The notes beneath the pieces are model-generated. The model had not been told where the DNA came from and did no database searches. It saw only the letters and a list, made by a program, of their open reading frames with translations. This document shows, in pieces, positions 34,551-47,345 of a DNA stretch of 64,000 bases. The stretch comes from Sphagnum magellanicum (taxonomy: Eukaryota > Streptophyta > Sphagnopsida > Sphagnales > Sphagnaceae): positions 5,270,001-5,334,000 of the forward strand of contig CM038920.1 in assembly GCA_021904315.1 (NCBI GenBank), given 5' to 3'. Position 1 is the stretch's first letter. The number at the start of each line of letters is the position of its first letter. Both the position numbers and the translations under genes were made by a program.

Positions 34551-37459
34551 AAAATGACTACAAAACTTGTTGGGAACAAGCAAAGAGAACGTGCTTTTAA
34601 AAACATCTAGAATTTTTTAACCCTGTCCATATATACACACACAATGTTATAATATTAATGTTAATGTATTAATATTTAGAGGTTCTTGAATAGGTTTGTC
34701 CTTAGGTGTGAAGCAAGAATTGTTATGGACGATGAAATTGTTGGATTTGGTGGTCTGAATTTTGTTTCATAGTTATCTTGAGTGAACTAATTCATGTGTA
34801 ATAATTATTTACAAACAAGGTTCTTCTTATGCACTTTGTTTTACCAAACAAATATTAGCATACATGCTAATGTGCAACTTATTCTTATGAAATGGGACCA
34901 GCTAATAACCTAACATCCATAAAATGACTATCCCAGGCATGCATGTTCCAACCACTTAGCCTAAAGGGTGCTTATATGAATCTCCATACAACTTTCTAAA
35001 ATTTTGGCCTTCAAATAATTTTCAAAAATGACCAGCTATTTTGTACTTAGCCATGCCATGGTATTTCAATATCCCAGGGTGAATCTGCACAAACTGAAAT
35101 CAAACCAAAATTCAATGAGGATGAGCAAAAGTTTGGACTTCTTGGCAGAAACCCCTTTTCACCAAAATGACCGTCATTCCCAAACCAAGAGGATCTATGA
35201 GAGTACCTTGTGCAAATCTCACACCATTAGGTGTTCACTGGCTAATACAGTGGACCAAAATCAAGAATGATGCAAGAAACTTGTGGGCACCAAAACTTAA
35301 GGGGTTCCTTGTTCTAAAGGGGTTCTGTGGGGGTGTAGTGTGCACACATTATTATCTCAGGTGCATTTTGGTTCTGCTAGGGTCGACCGAAATTGACGAT
35401 GATGATAGTGGAAACTCATGATCACTAACCATGACTTAAGGGTTCATTATGGGTCTGAGTATATGATGTCAATAAGTCATATCAAGGCACATTAGACAGT
35501 TGTTACAGTGTACATAAAAAACCATGAATTTGTGATATTAAGTTGTTGCCACCCAAACTTAAGGTAGGTAGTCCTTGTGACAAGTAAACTTCTTCGATTT
35601 TGGTTTGGCCAGAAGGGGGGATTCTATGGATTGAACCTTGGCCTATGTCCCTTAGAGCACATCAAATTGCTGTTGTAATGGAAGCTAAGAGAGAATAAAC
35701 AGTTTGAAAATCTCTGTCATAATGTATTTTGCCTTGGTCCAAGCTCATTATAGGCTAACCCTAGTATTGCCAGTGGAGAAACGAAGGCAAAACAGGAGGG
35801 GGGATTATGCCCTCCCGGCTCCTGGATGAAAAATTATGCTTTATAAGGTTCCCTCCAGATGCACTGCAAAATTTCTGGCAGATCATAGCATGAAAAGAAA
35901 AATCATTCACATCACCACCAGGGTTTTTTTTTTCATTCTTGTGAAGTGAGTGGGTTGGTGAATCTTCCAGAAGAAATCTTGGCCAAATTTGGCTACAAGT
36001 CAGAGAGGAGTCAGAACATTAGAAAATATTAGGATTCCTTGTAATGTGTTTGGTGGCATGCTGAAACTTGTTATCTAAATAAGGTGATTCCAGTTGTGTT
36101 GTTTTTTTTTTTCAAAATATGGCAACTTTGTAGGATTTGCACTGCCATTTTTTTTCGTTCATCAAGTGACGAAATTTTGCTTAAAATAAGCGCTGACCAG
36201 CACGAGAGAACGTATGTGAACACTTCTTCCTTTCATGTCTTTTTTATACAATTTTACTATATTAGGCTTCATATTCTAAAATTATTTTCACTTAATACAT
36301 CAACCACAAATGTGAAAACAATTGGAAAGGTAAACCCGTATTCCATTCGGTGTTTTTTTTTAAAAAAATCGTGTTGTAGATGGGTTGGTGACCATTGAAA
36401 AGAGGGATTAGCCAAATTTGGCTACAGGTTAGAGAGGAAAGTATAAAAGTATAAGAATCCAACTACATGTTGGCTACATGCTAGAACATTTTGTCTAAAA
36501 TATGGCAATATAGGCGCATTTTTATTTTTTTCTAAAAGCCTTTATACCATTTGCAACCACTTTTTCTTTATCACCGGGATGCAATTGCCCAAAAAAACAT
36601 TGATCCATGATATCGGTATCATTTTTTTTTTAATTATTACATTTTGGTTTTGCACAATTGATAAAAAAAATCATTGAATGATAGAGTTGGACTATGTGTA
36701 TGACCACATTAAGCCTGCCAAACCTTAATTTCCACTTTGTTATTTGAAAGTGTTACCATATTCACATTATGTTCCATGAGCCATGAACTTCAAAGCACAA
36801 TGTTAAGAATGAACAACATATATACCTAAGTAGTTCATCACGTAACCACAAGCTACTATGGAAGCTTAGGAAATTTCTAAATGAATGTAAGGAATGTGAA
36901 ATAAACAATCATAAATTGGAACAAGATCATCGCCAAAATTTGGAACATTACATTGCAAATGTAATGGAAGACACACATGCATTAGAAGGAATTATGTCCT
37001 CTGTAACCAATAAATTTATGGTTACAAATTCTAAATGACTATATGTATGACTTTAATCATAAACTATTATTTTGAATCTTATGTGCAAAAAGTCATACTC
37101 ATGTATTAGTGTAGCATGTGATTAGTAAATGATAAAGTGATAACAAGAGGGAAGGTGTCAATTTTCATCATTTTTATTTCATATATATGGCATCCATGAT
37201 TGATGACAATGTGACATGGACATCCAATTATCATTACAATGATTAAAAAATGACTACAAGTCATTTGATATGAATATAGACAACCCTACCCTCCCACCTA
37301 CCTATGTACCTACCTATTTATCTACCCACCCACTCAAGTATCAACCTACCTACTTAACTAGTTTTAGGTGACTAAAGGACTTTTAATTGCAAAATGTTGC
37401 CTATAACTAAAAAGTAGTCATAAACACCAATCATAAATTTGAGTTTTTCTTCTAATGAA
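34551..37459. other. Intergenic DNA with local duplications
   Basis: No gene recognised. A phrase with GGGTTGGTGA and CCAAATTTGGCTACA occurs near 35950-36000 and again near 36380-36425, followed each time by an AGAGAGGA tail. TACC-rich degenerate tetramers occupy 37288-37360. Short open frames (e.g. 35028-35421, 36084-36398) have no motifs. Confidence 0.5.
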
Positions 37460-38445
37460 ACTACTCATTATGGTGTTCTATGTGGACAATCTTCTAATTA
37501 TAAAAAACCACATTGAAAATATTCATTGGTTGAAAAACCAACTATTTTCCTAATTTGAAATGACGAAATTTGAACTTTCCTAATTTGAAATGACTAAGTT
37601 ATTTTTAAGTGTAGATTTTTTGTTTTTATCAACATGCATATTTATGTGCCAATGTGCATATGTTGCAAACATTTTTGACGAATTTCAAATGAATGATTAT
37701 AACCTAGTGGCCATAGCCTTTTCAAAGAATGCCAAGTTTGGAAAGGATGAAAAAGGGGAGGATGTTAATTTGACCTTGTGTGACTGAATTATCAACAAGT
37801 TGATTTACATCACCAATAGTCATTTTGATCTCAAATACGACATAATGGGGATATTTAATAGATACATGAACATGCCCAAAAAGACACATTTGGTGAAGGG
37901 TCATCATATTTTGAAGTATCTTAAAGGTACTTAGGATTATGATATATTTTATCAATATTGGGATGGAATATTTGAAGGGTTTACCAATTCAAACTAGGTT
38001 GGTGATAATGATGAAAGGAAGTTTACTTTTTGCTATTTATTCAAGCTTGGAAGGAGCCCCGTATTTTGAGTTTAAAAAAACAACTAATTGTTGCATTCAA
38101 CTCAACTAAGGTAAAATATCAAGCAACATTTGAAAGTGTTTAAAAGACAATGTGGCTAAGAGTGTTCCTTACACAATTTAGTGTGTTTCAACCAAGTAGT
38201 TCAATATATGTTGACAACCAAAGTTGCATGAAGATTGCAAAAAACTTGATCTATCACATGTTTGCACCATACATATTGAGTGCATTACCATTACATAACA
38301 AAAAAAATATTTCAAGAAAGATTAAATTAAATTATGTGGCCAACAAAGATCAAATAATTGACATTTTAACAAAAAATTTAAGCCAAAATAATTTTTTGTA
38401 TTTTAGAAAAAAATTGGGAATTCAAAACCTCTTTAAACTTAAGTA
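37460..38445 (+). mobile_element. Ty1-copia retrotransposon remnant (end of RT and RNase H)
   Basis: At 37470 the text MVFYVDNLLIIKNHIENIHW matches the copia RT YVDD box with Asp to Asn at its last position. It continues with FEMTK, CQCAYVANIFDEFQMNDYN, KFGKDEKGEDVN, then across stops IYITNS, KKTHLVKGHHILKYLKGT, GFTNSN (for GFTDSDWAG) and FKLGRSP. The RNase H end at 38150-38446 reads MWLRVFLTQF, IYVDNQSCMKIAKN, KIKLNYVANKDQIIDILTKN and FRKKLGIQN. Several stops and a short duplication (AACTTTCCTAATTTGAAATG) make it inactive. Gag, protease and integrase are not visible upstream, so the 5' part is lost. Confidence 0.92.
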
Positions 38446-38592
38446 GGTGCTAAATGGATAAGAAAATTAGCAAAACTACCTCCTATCCAACGAAGGAGAA
38501 TCACAAGGCTACCATTAAAACACACATGTGTTCACCAATATTCTACCAATTTTCAACTAGGATCAAAAAATATTTATGAGAGTAAAGGAAGG

Positions 38593-39030
38593 TGTTAGTA
38601 TTTTATTCTCAAGAGTTCATTTGAAAGATCTTATTTTAGGTGTTTAACCTTTAGGAGTTACATGTAATTAAGGTAACCACATGAATATTTGTTAATCAAC
38701 TTTTGGTTTCTAGGACTATTGGTTGTATATAGATTAGTGTATGTTTGTTAGTTCTGCCCATAGGAAAGAAACTATGCATTTGCGCAAGATTTGGACTTGG
38801 GGATAAAATTTTGGCTCATTTATTGTTGGCCAATGTGGAGATGACAAATGTTCACATAATGGAAATTTTCACATGGATGTAATTTTCCATGTTTGGGTGG
38901 ATCTAACCTTAAGTACATTAGGTTTTTAGGTAATTGAACGTTGTAGGTTTTGATAACCATCATAAAAGCTAAAAATATTCTCTTTTTCAACCAAGCTTTA
39001 TGTTATTAGAATTACAGTTCTAGTTGGATT
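38593..39030 (+). repeat. Probable 3' LTR of the copia remnant (right end uncertain)
   Basis: A purine tract GAGAGTAAAGGAAGG at 38578-38592 is followed at once by TGTTAGTATT, the usual polypurine-tract/LTR junction, about 150 bp after the RNase H stop. TGTATATAG near 38725 could be its TATA. No 5' LTR copy was found in the window, so the right end is a guess. Confidence 0.6.
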
Positions 39031-40445
39031 CATCATCCAAAGATGTTGTTGTTGTTGCTCTTCTTATTCCACCACTATTATGTCTTGCATGGTCTTCTTT
39101 TATCCTCTTTGCCTTCACCTCTATCATCTCCAAGATCCTTTCTTCTATTTGGCTTTTTGGAACTACAAAAGTTTGCAACAACTTGGAAGAACTTTCAAAG
39201 AATCCAAGTTGTGCATTTGTAGTCTTCTTCCTCCTAAGCTTAGCCTAAACGAGAGCCGCAGCCCTAGCTACATATGTTTGTGATATGTATATTTTCGGAT
39301 TCAAGCTCTTTGTGCAAAAAAAGAAGAGATATTGCATATGTAGCAATTGTTAAATCTCATTCATTGTTGTGAAAGAATTTGGTCCTATTCATGTTTTTTG
39401 CATGATAATTCTTTCTTTCTATCCATGCCAAGTTACTGCTACCTACTGCATCTCCAATTTTCTTTTCGTCCGGTGTTGTACTATTATTGTTGATATGATG
39501 AGATGTTGGTTGGTCTAAATTGTTGTGGATTCAAATAAGATTTGCTCTTTTGTTGTTGTGCATCCAATGATTCGACCCTATCCACAACTACTTCAAAACA
39601 ACAACAATTTCCAAGGACAATCCACTTATTGTTTTTCCAATAGTTTGGATTCACAACTTATACACAAAAAAAGGGTATTTTTCGATTCACAACATGGCTC
39701 TATTAGCACTAGCTAAGTACAATCTCACTACTACTACAATTGAAGCTACTTCATGATCTAAGTTCATTGATGGGTATGTGCAAGGTTTGTTTTTGTTCCA
39801 AGCATAAAAAACATAAGATTGTTGTGGGCTTTTTCCCAAACTTGATGATGATGAGATTGATTTGAAGAAAAACAACAAATTTGTATTCTTTGTTGATATA
39901 ATTGGTTTTAGGGTTTGAATTTTGGAAGTTAAATTTTGTTAGAATTTGGAGTAATGATGAGTTGGGGGAAGGATTTTAACAAAATGGCTTTTCTAGGAGG
40001 AGTGAGAATTGTAACATGGATAGACAATGAGATTTTTAATGCTTTTAGATGCAAAGCAAGCGACCACAAAGAGGTCTTTATTGGAGGGCCAACAAGATTC
40101 CATTATGGTGGGGTGAAACCAACCCTTATGTATCATCATCATCATGCAACCATTAATTCTTTTAGTGGTGAAGGTCAGGGATTGAAGAGAGCTTGGTGTG
40201 GGAACTCCAAAATTCGATAGCAAGGTGTAGTAATGAAGGTCTTGAAAAGCTTCAAAGAAACAAATTAAATCATAATCCCCTATTCAAACCCTAATCTTTG
40301 TGTCTTCTTGCATAACTGTCTGCAATATTTTTGATAAATATCTTTGAATATGGGGAACATAAAAGTCATGTGAGTTGTGTCCTTCATTACCTTAAGGTGG
40401 AAAAATACATGTTCTTGATGACATGTCCCAACTCCACTATTGCAG
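39031..40445. other. Region upstream of the DUF1338 pseudogene
   Basis: Several short open frames (39024-39283, 39525-39716, 39936-40220) have no recognised motif. One could be a lost first exon of the pseudogene, but nothing supports that. Confidence 0.4.
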
Positions 40446-41431
40446 GGACTTCTGTCAACTATGGTGAAACCGTATCTTATTAAAAACCCAACAACAATGA
40501 TTGTTTTGGATTTCATCCACACACATATTGGTGGACCTCTTTGCTATGATCATTTTGCGTTCCGCACATTTGGGGTAAGAATAATATTGGTTTTAGGGTT
40601 TATGATACATTTGGTCTTTTGTATGAAAAAGTCAAGACATTTACATTTGTTTTGTAGAACCAAATACTACATTGAAACACCAACATGTCAACAAATGTGG
40701 GATAGATTCCATGTCACAAGTGTTTCTTGATTTGGGTTACGAGGTTCAAAATGAACTTCAGTTTCCAACTGAGAAGGTACAAGCCCTATGGTTTTCACCA
40801 CCCAAGCATTTGCTTGATATGGAGGGTAATGAAGCTGATGGGCCATTGCCACACATCTTTATTTCTGAGCTCATTGTGAATGAACTTAGCCTTGCAACCC
40901 AAGTATTGAAACTCTTTTCCATGAGAGAAAATAAACTTCTTTTGGATAATCACAAAGACCATTGATATGTTTTTCCTTAGGATTGAGTATTGGTTGAATT
41001 TTGAATTGTGGTTACTACATGAAATTATCCACAAATACACTAGTAGTTCCACCCCACTTGCAAAACATGCTACTATTGCCAACATCTTCAATTCACTCAC
41101 ATGGCCCACACCTCAATTGATTGACTACTATCCTTTGCCAAGTGAAAACCTCATGAACCCTAGATGATTTTTGGCTCTTTTTCATACTACTTGCATTTGG
41201 CAGCTAGGATATTATGATTGAGGATTTATTTATTATATGGGCTGAGTGTGAACTTGTTAAGTGTGATCCAGAGAATGTGAGTATGTTGCGTGGATGTTGG
41301 TGAATGGTTACGCACTCAACCACACAACTATGTCAATGCATTGGCTAGGGTTTCTACACAAGATTGGGAAGTTAATTGAATTCCTTTAGGAAATGGTATT
41401 AGACTCAACAATGAAGGAGGCATTTGCAAAG
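40446..41431 (+). pseudogene. DUF1338 protein (2-oxoadipate dioxygenase/decarboxylase family) pseudogene, 5' and middle exons
   Basis: Exon-like blocks are recognisable. 40446-40574 follows a good acceptor (ATTGCAG) and has YLIKNPTTMIVLDF and CYDHFAFRTFG, the family's HFAFRTFG metal-site block. 40687-40902 has GIDSMSQVFLDLGYE, ALWFSPP and GPLPHIFISELIVNELS. 41021 to about 41150 has EIIHKYTSS and NIFNSLTWP. 41279-41431 has EYVAWMLVNGYALNHTTMS, then a frame change into GNGIRLNNEGGICK. The acceptors before blocks 2 and 3 lack AG, and the last block has a stop plus frameshift, so the copy is dead. Retained donors (GGG|GTAAGA, CAA|GTATTG) show it derives from genomic DNA, not a processed transcript. 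Functional relatives act in plant lysine catabolism (a non-haem iron enzyme yielding 2-hydroxyglutarate). The C-terminal exons were not found. Confidence 0.86.
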
Positions 41432-44400
41432 GTAATTCATTCATATCACTTTCCTAAGTTGAAAAACATATATGTTATTGCAACACTAGTGATCACACTA
41501 TGTAGGAGATGACAATATCAATTTAACACTTTTAATTGCTCTTTTTTTGTGGGGGAGGGATGAATTGCAACTATGTGAATTCCTAGGACCTCAACTTTAA
41601 GTCAAAATGCCCACCTTTTTTTGATGGCACAACCAAATGTATGACCCCTTTGCTGCACATTTAGTCCATGCTTTGAGTTGTGCTCTATATAGGTTACTAG
41701 TTTCTAACAAATATTATTCTATATGTATTTATGTCAACAATAGTTCAAAAGTGGTCCTTGTATTGTCTTGATTTTCTATTGTTACCTTCAAGATTTTCTT
41801 GGCCTCGTTTTTGCTTGTTGGCAATGATGAAACCCTATGGCCCAACTTGGATGTGGTAAAAATTGATCAGGTAATCAATTTTCTTTTGAAAATTTTGAAT
41901 TTTGTGGTATCCAGATACATCAATCTATCATGACCCAAACAAAAAATTATGGTGTTAAAGTTCACATAGCCTATCAACCTATATGTACAGTAACCCATAT
42001 ATGAATATATTCCAACTTTACTCTAGTTTCAAAGGTTCAAAGCAAATAGTAACCTTGTGGGGATGTTTATGTGAGCAAATTATATTATAGTGTTTTTTGC
42101 CCATATGCATAGTGTGTTTGGATTAGACATTTCAATTTTCAGTTTTTAGTATTCAAACATTTTAGTTTGTAGTTTTCAGTATTCAAACATTTCAATTTTT
42201 ATTTTTCAACTTTTAGTATTCACACATCCAAATTCAGACATTTTAGTTTTTAGTTTTCAACTTTTAGTATTCACACATCCAAATTCAGACATTTCAATTT
42301 TCAAAATTTCAAATTCCAAATGCTTCACATAAAGATTTCAAAATTAAAATTTTCTTATTATTTTGTCATATATCCATGTCAATTTGGTTTCTATCTTCAA
42401 CTTACTTCTCATCTTGGTTTCCGATTTGGTTGGATCTCTTTTAAAAGTTTAGTTCAAAGTTGTATAATTTAAGGGGTTTTTTTTGTCTATCTATTATTTT
42501 TCGATCTCTTCACACCTGATCCCACTATGCATACATTACACTCATAGGTTGAAAAAACATTACTAATCATTGACCCGGTCGAGAAAATTGATGAACATTT
42601 GCATGTATTTTTTCTTTATTTGGTTAATTTTTAATTTGAATTATTTTAAGTATCTGATTATGTGTCAAATGTAGCCCTTGCCCCCTATTTCTCTATATCC
42701 ATGAAACCATTTAATGCATCTTTAATTAGTTGTAACTTGTTGTTAAGTTAAGCCTAGGTTACTACTAATCTAGAATATTTTAAGGTTTAAGCACAAGTGG
42801 CAAGGAACCTTAAAAATTGTACCCTAAAATCAATCTAGATCTAAACCTTAATCCACTATAGACTTAAATGTAGTTGTGAATTTATATAAATGTAAACCTT
42901 GATCCATTAAATAACCCTAGATTTAATACAAACCTAACCTTAATCTAAACCCTAATCTTGTACACTTCAACACACCTATTATGAAGGTGATGAATTATCA
43001 TGGTTGCTATATAATGCTATTTGGTTTTGTTCCTAAAACACTTTCTTCTAGCATCTTATCTTGTCTTCTTTATAGTTTGCAAGTTTTGTGACATTTGAAG
43101 CACTTGATTTGAACCATGTTTGCAGTTTTTTTCCATTCGTTCACTTGTTTCAAGTTTATTCTATGAATTGATGAAATCATTGTAAGGGTTTTTGTTTGTA
43201 CTTTAGCACACCATAGATCTATAAGTGTTCCATAATTACATTGGATTTTTGTTTTATAAAGATTTTAGTTTTCAATTTCTTGTGTATATTACATTGCAAA
43301 ATATAAGCAGATTTTCTATTTGCCACATATTTGTAAGTGTTCCATAACTACCTTGGGTTTTAGTTTCATAAAGGTTTTAATTTTCAATCTCTTTTGTATA
43401 TTATAGTGTAGAATACAAGCAAATTTTCGATTTGTTGTACATATTATAATGTGTAGTGTATAAGCAATTTGTTTTGTTTGTAATCATGTTGTTTTTGGGA
43501 AGTTTTTGAACTATGTTGTATGGCTCAACTAGTACCTAGCCGAAGCAAGAAAAGAATTGCACCTATGAATGTTGAAACATGTAACAAAAAATGTTTGGTG
43601 CATGTTTTGAAGGTTATATTGTCAATAGGTATGGGTTTACAGATGTTCTTGGAAGTGGGTTTAAATATATCCATTGTGACTTAACAGATCCAATTGGATA
43701 CTTGAGAATAGTTCTAACTATAAGGTCCAACTTTGTTTATACCTTTTCCCCTCACTTGAATATTTGGTCCTTCATATGAGTGCTCAATTTTGGGGTCATT
43801 TTCAAAAACATCTTTGAGAAAGGAGATTGGAAATTTTTATTAAAAGTTGGGGCTACTACTATTATTGAATAGATAAACCTTTTTCTTGTTTGCTTGCATT
43901 TTGTCCCTACACATTTTGTCCATGATTTCATCCAAATAGCAAATTTGGAGTTAAGCACCATGGAGTTAGTGGTCACTAGGATATATGGTTGATCTACGAA
44001 GGCTTTTATCTTAGTGGTTGCAGACGGGTTGGTCTGTAAGGATGCACATGCATTGTCATTTGATCTTGAGTTCTATGCACAATACATGTAGTTATGCAAC
44101 AATGTTGGTTAAAAACATTGGAAGCTTTTGGTTTGGTGAACAATAGTTGGTAACTAATTATGTTACCATCTTTATGATTTTTGCTCTTGATGCTACAACT
44201 ATTGAAAGGTTGACTGAAGTCCACAACAAACGGACAAAAGGTCAAAATTTCACAACCAACTTTGAAGTATGTTGAAATTTGAGTCACTTGTGTGTTGAAA
44301 ATTTTCTTATTTGGAAATAAACATAATGAAATGAGTTACGGATGTTGATTCCATGGATTTTAATGTTGTGATTATAGGTTGCATGGGGACATTGATAGTC

Positions 44401-45765
44401 CCAATTAATGTAGCTTGCTTGATAATGTTTGTGAGAAATGTCATCTCCCATATCTCACAAATAGAAATGCTAGTTATTATTGCTAGGTTTGTAAGTGTAT
44501 AACTTTTGTTCAATCTTAGCTTCACATTGCTTACAAAATCAACCAAGTTAGCAGTGAAGAATTTGATTACACATTGTGTGACCCATGGATTGAGCCATTA
44601 CTTGGACACAAGCTCATCAATCTTAAAGATTTCAAATCAAAACAAGGTTTTCTCCTTTGCCTATTTAGAAAAAAGAAACCTGAAGGCAAGTTTGTTTTAA
44701 TTCCCATAGCAAAGACCTGGAGGGTTACTCTAGTTTGAAAATAGATAGAACTGGGAAAAGTATAGGAGTAACAGAAGAGCAAGAAATAAATTCCAAAGGC
44801 AAAAGTGTAAAGGCAAAAGAAGAAGTTTGTAGTTCAAATTAATATGTACAAATGATAGTTTAATTGGAGGATCACATTTTGAAATGTCATTTGTATAGTT
44901 TAATATTTTATTTTTTTGTGGACACGAATTTACTGTACATATTTTGTTTATACATAATATATTGATTTTTGAAAACTTACAACTTCAACTTGCAATTTAA
45001 ACTTCAATACGTATTTAAATTATGACTTCTTTTGAAGTTGCAACTTTGTCTGAATTTTCAAATTTTTGTTGATTGAATCAGAGCTTGGATTCAAAAACTT
45101 GTTTTGAAAAACTTGCAATTTGATTTGAAAATTAGACCCTATCATTGATAGTGCAAATTCAAAGGTATTAATATTTTCAAATATCAAAATATCATAAATT
45201 TTTTGAAAAGTTAACAAAGAAATAATCTATAGAATTAAAATTCCAAAGATAATATTTAAATTGTTTAAGCAACATTAAAAGACAAGAATTGAACTAAATT
45301 GGAAAAAGATTTTCCATATAAAAATAAATAAATAAATAAATTACAAGAATCGGAAATAAAATATAATATAAAAATAATAATTTATAAAATATATTTTCAA
45401 ATAAAAGATTGAAATTGATTTGACAAACATAAAATAAAAATTAAAAATTCTTAAAATTCAAGTGAATATTTTAATAATTTTAAGTAAATTTTAAAATTTT
45501 ATTTTAAAAATTAATTGTAATTGAAAAAATTATGTGGACTAGAAAAATTAAAATGAAATTAAATAAACTTTTAACTGATTTTTTCTTTTGGAAAATTTAC
45601 ATTGATTTCAATTCTTGTTTGGTTTTATATCAATTTTCAAACATAAATTTCATTTAGTTTTCAAAATTCAAAGTTAAATATAATCAAATTGAAATTTGAG
45701 AATAACACATAATGAACATAGATATTAAATTAACCAAACACAGTTTACAACAAGTTCAAAATTTT
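41432..45765. other. AT-rich intergenic DNA
   Basis: 42110-42330 is a degenerate repeat of TTTTAGTTTTCAACTTTTAGTATTCACACATCC-like words (TTCAACTTTTAGTATTCACA occurs at least twice). 43190-43460 has paired phrases around AAGTGTTCCATAA and TTTTCAAT(T/C)TCTT. Open frames at 43591-43779 and 44506-44700 carry no motif. No host gene was recognised. Confidence 0.5.
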
Positions 45766-46460
45766 GAATCTAAAGTAGGAGATTGTTTATTTGATTCAAT
45801 AGCATATTTATTAAATTATTCAATAAGTTCAAAATAAATCCAAAAAAATAGCATGTGTTCTTTACAAAAATGTTTTAAAATTGATACATTTGAACATTGG
45901 AATGTTGTCAATGTGAATTAAATCCAAAAATTTTGCATGATTTGCATCATGGAGAATTAATGGAAGAAGTTATTTATATATATAAAATGTCATTACTTGC
46001 TTTGAATGGAGGATTGTGGGGCAATTTCACTGTGAAACATTGGATATCAAAATATTTATAATGTCTTATTCACATTTGGAACAAAAGTAGCTGTTGAATT
46101 ATGGTGAAAGTAAGAAATGAAAATGCGAAACATGCTTTAAACATTTTATATGCAAACAACCATTTTGAACTTGCTATACCATGTGACCATATGATAAAAT
46201 TTTCAAATATTCCCACTTGTGCTACATATGACACTAAATTAAAAACTCATAATATCAATAATGAAAATAATGAGGTTCAACATAAACAAAAAAGTTTTAG
46301 TTGGAATTTTGGATTAAATAAAAATTTGTTAGAAATAATAAAAATCCATCCTAAATGGTTACCACAAGAAATTGCACTAGCTTTTATTTTAAAATATCCA
46401 TATTTAGGTTTAAACACATCACAAATTAAATGTCATCTTAAGCATCACAAAGGTAAGTAA
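45766..46460 (+). pseudogene. OTU-like cysteine protease ORF remnant, probably of transposon origin
   Basis: 45766 onward reads ESKVGDCLFDSIAYLLNYS, an OTU-type D-x-C catalytic block. It continues with frame changes through NSMCSLQKCFKIDTF, HDLHHGELMEEVI, KMSLLALNGGLWGNF, HWISKYL and IHIWNKSS, then ALNILYANNHFELAI with the likely catalytic His in NNHFE. An uninterrupted tail (to 46458) is basic and ends QIKCHLKHHKGK. Stops and shifts occur at several points before 46101. OTU domains cleave ubiquitin-like conjugates and are carried by several eukaryotic transposons, including some Helitrons. No accompanying transposase was found next to it, so the host element is unknown. Confidence 0.62.
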
Positions 46461-47109
46461 TCATTAATAATTAGGGATGCATGGGGGACTTCACCATTTT
46501 TAAAGTTAATTCAAACTTAAACCTTTTTCAACTTTAAATGGGTTTATATGTAGAAGGGATGTTTATGGGTGTTTCCTTGTTGAGTGGAAAATGACAAAAA
46601 AAGAGAAGGGCAAAGGTCATGAAAGAATGAAAGAAAAAGCCATGAGACAAACTATTGCTATCAAGGAGAGGAAAGGAAGCAAGATGGTGACGGGTAGGAA
46701 TGAACAACATGGACAAGTAGGGAACATTAAAAGAAAAACAAGTATTTTCAATTGGTCTCTGCGACTAAAATTTCATTAGTCACCTTGGACAAGTTGCATG
46801 AAACATTAATCGCAAACGACAAGGGGTACTAGATGAAAGAAAAAGTCAACAAATACAAGTTCATCCTTTAACTCCATTGTATACGTATTGTCACATGCGA
46901 CTACAATGCAACTATTTTGGTCACAATTGAGGCAAATGATGTGTTGCCACATGTTTTAATATTGAGTTATTTAGAATATAATTACTATTATTATTTTGAA
47001 ATAATTTAGGACGTTCAATTCAAATGCTTGGATGATCTTATATTATGACACGTGGCCCAATGTAAATATGCCATATGGCACCTTAAGATGAATTTAATAC
47101 AAAATATTA
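46461..47109. other. Non-coding DNA with GCGACTAAAA / GGTCAC phrases
   Basis: Phrases such as CTGCGACTAAAATTTCATTAG and ATGCGACTACAA resemble subterminal repeats of CACTA elements. Similar text lies just inside the terminus at 49766-49777. No matching left terminus was found. Confidence 0.4.
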
Positions 47110-47345
47110 ATATTAGGTTGGTAGGTGTTTAAGTAGGTACATAAATAAATGCCTACAAACCTAGGTTACATACCTACCTACCTACTTACTTAGGTGAAAA
47201 GGTAGGTAAATAGGCCTACCCTCCTAGCCTAAATACCTACTCATATAAGTAGGTAGGTACATAGGTTGACCTAGGTGGGGAGCTCATATTATGTACCTAT
47301 TTAGCTAGGTAGATTAATAGGTTGGGGAGGTTGATAGTTTAAAAT
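47110..47345. repeat. TAGGTAGG/CCTACCTA degenerate repeat
   Basis: GTAGGTA and CTACCTAC tetramer-based runs appear in both orientations, making short hairpins. A similar TACC run lies at 37288-37360. Confidence 0.75.

Noticed and set aside
41038-41050. CACTAGTAG sequence as a possible left CACTA end
   Set aside because: It lies within conserved coding text of the DUF1338 pseudogene (YTSSS), so the match is coincidental.
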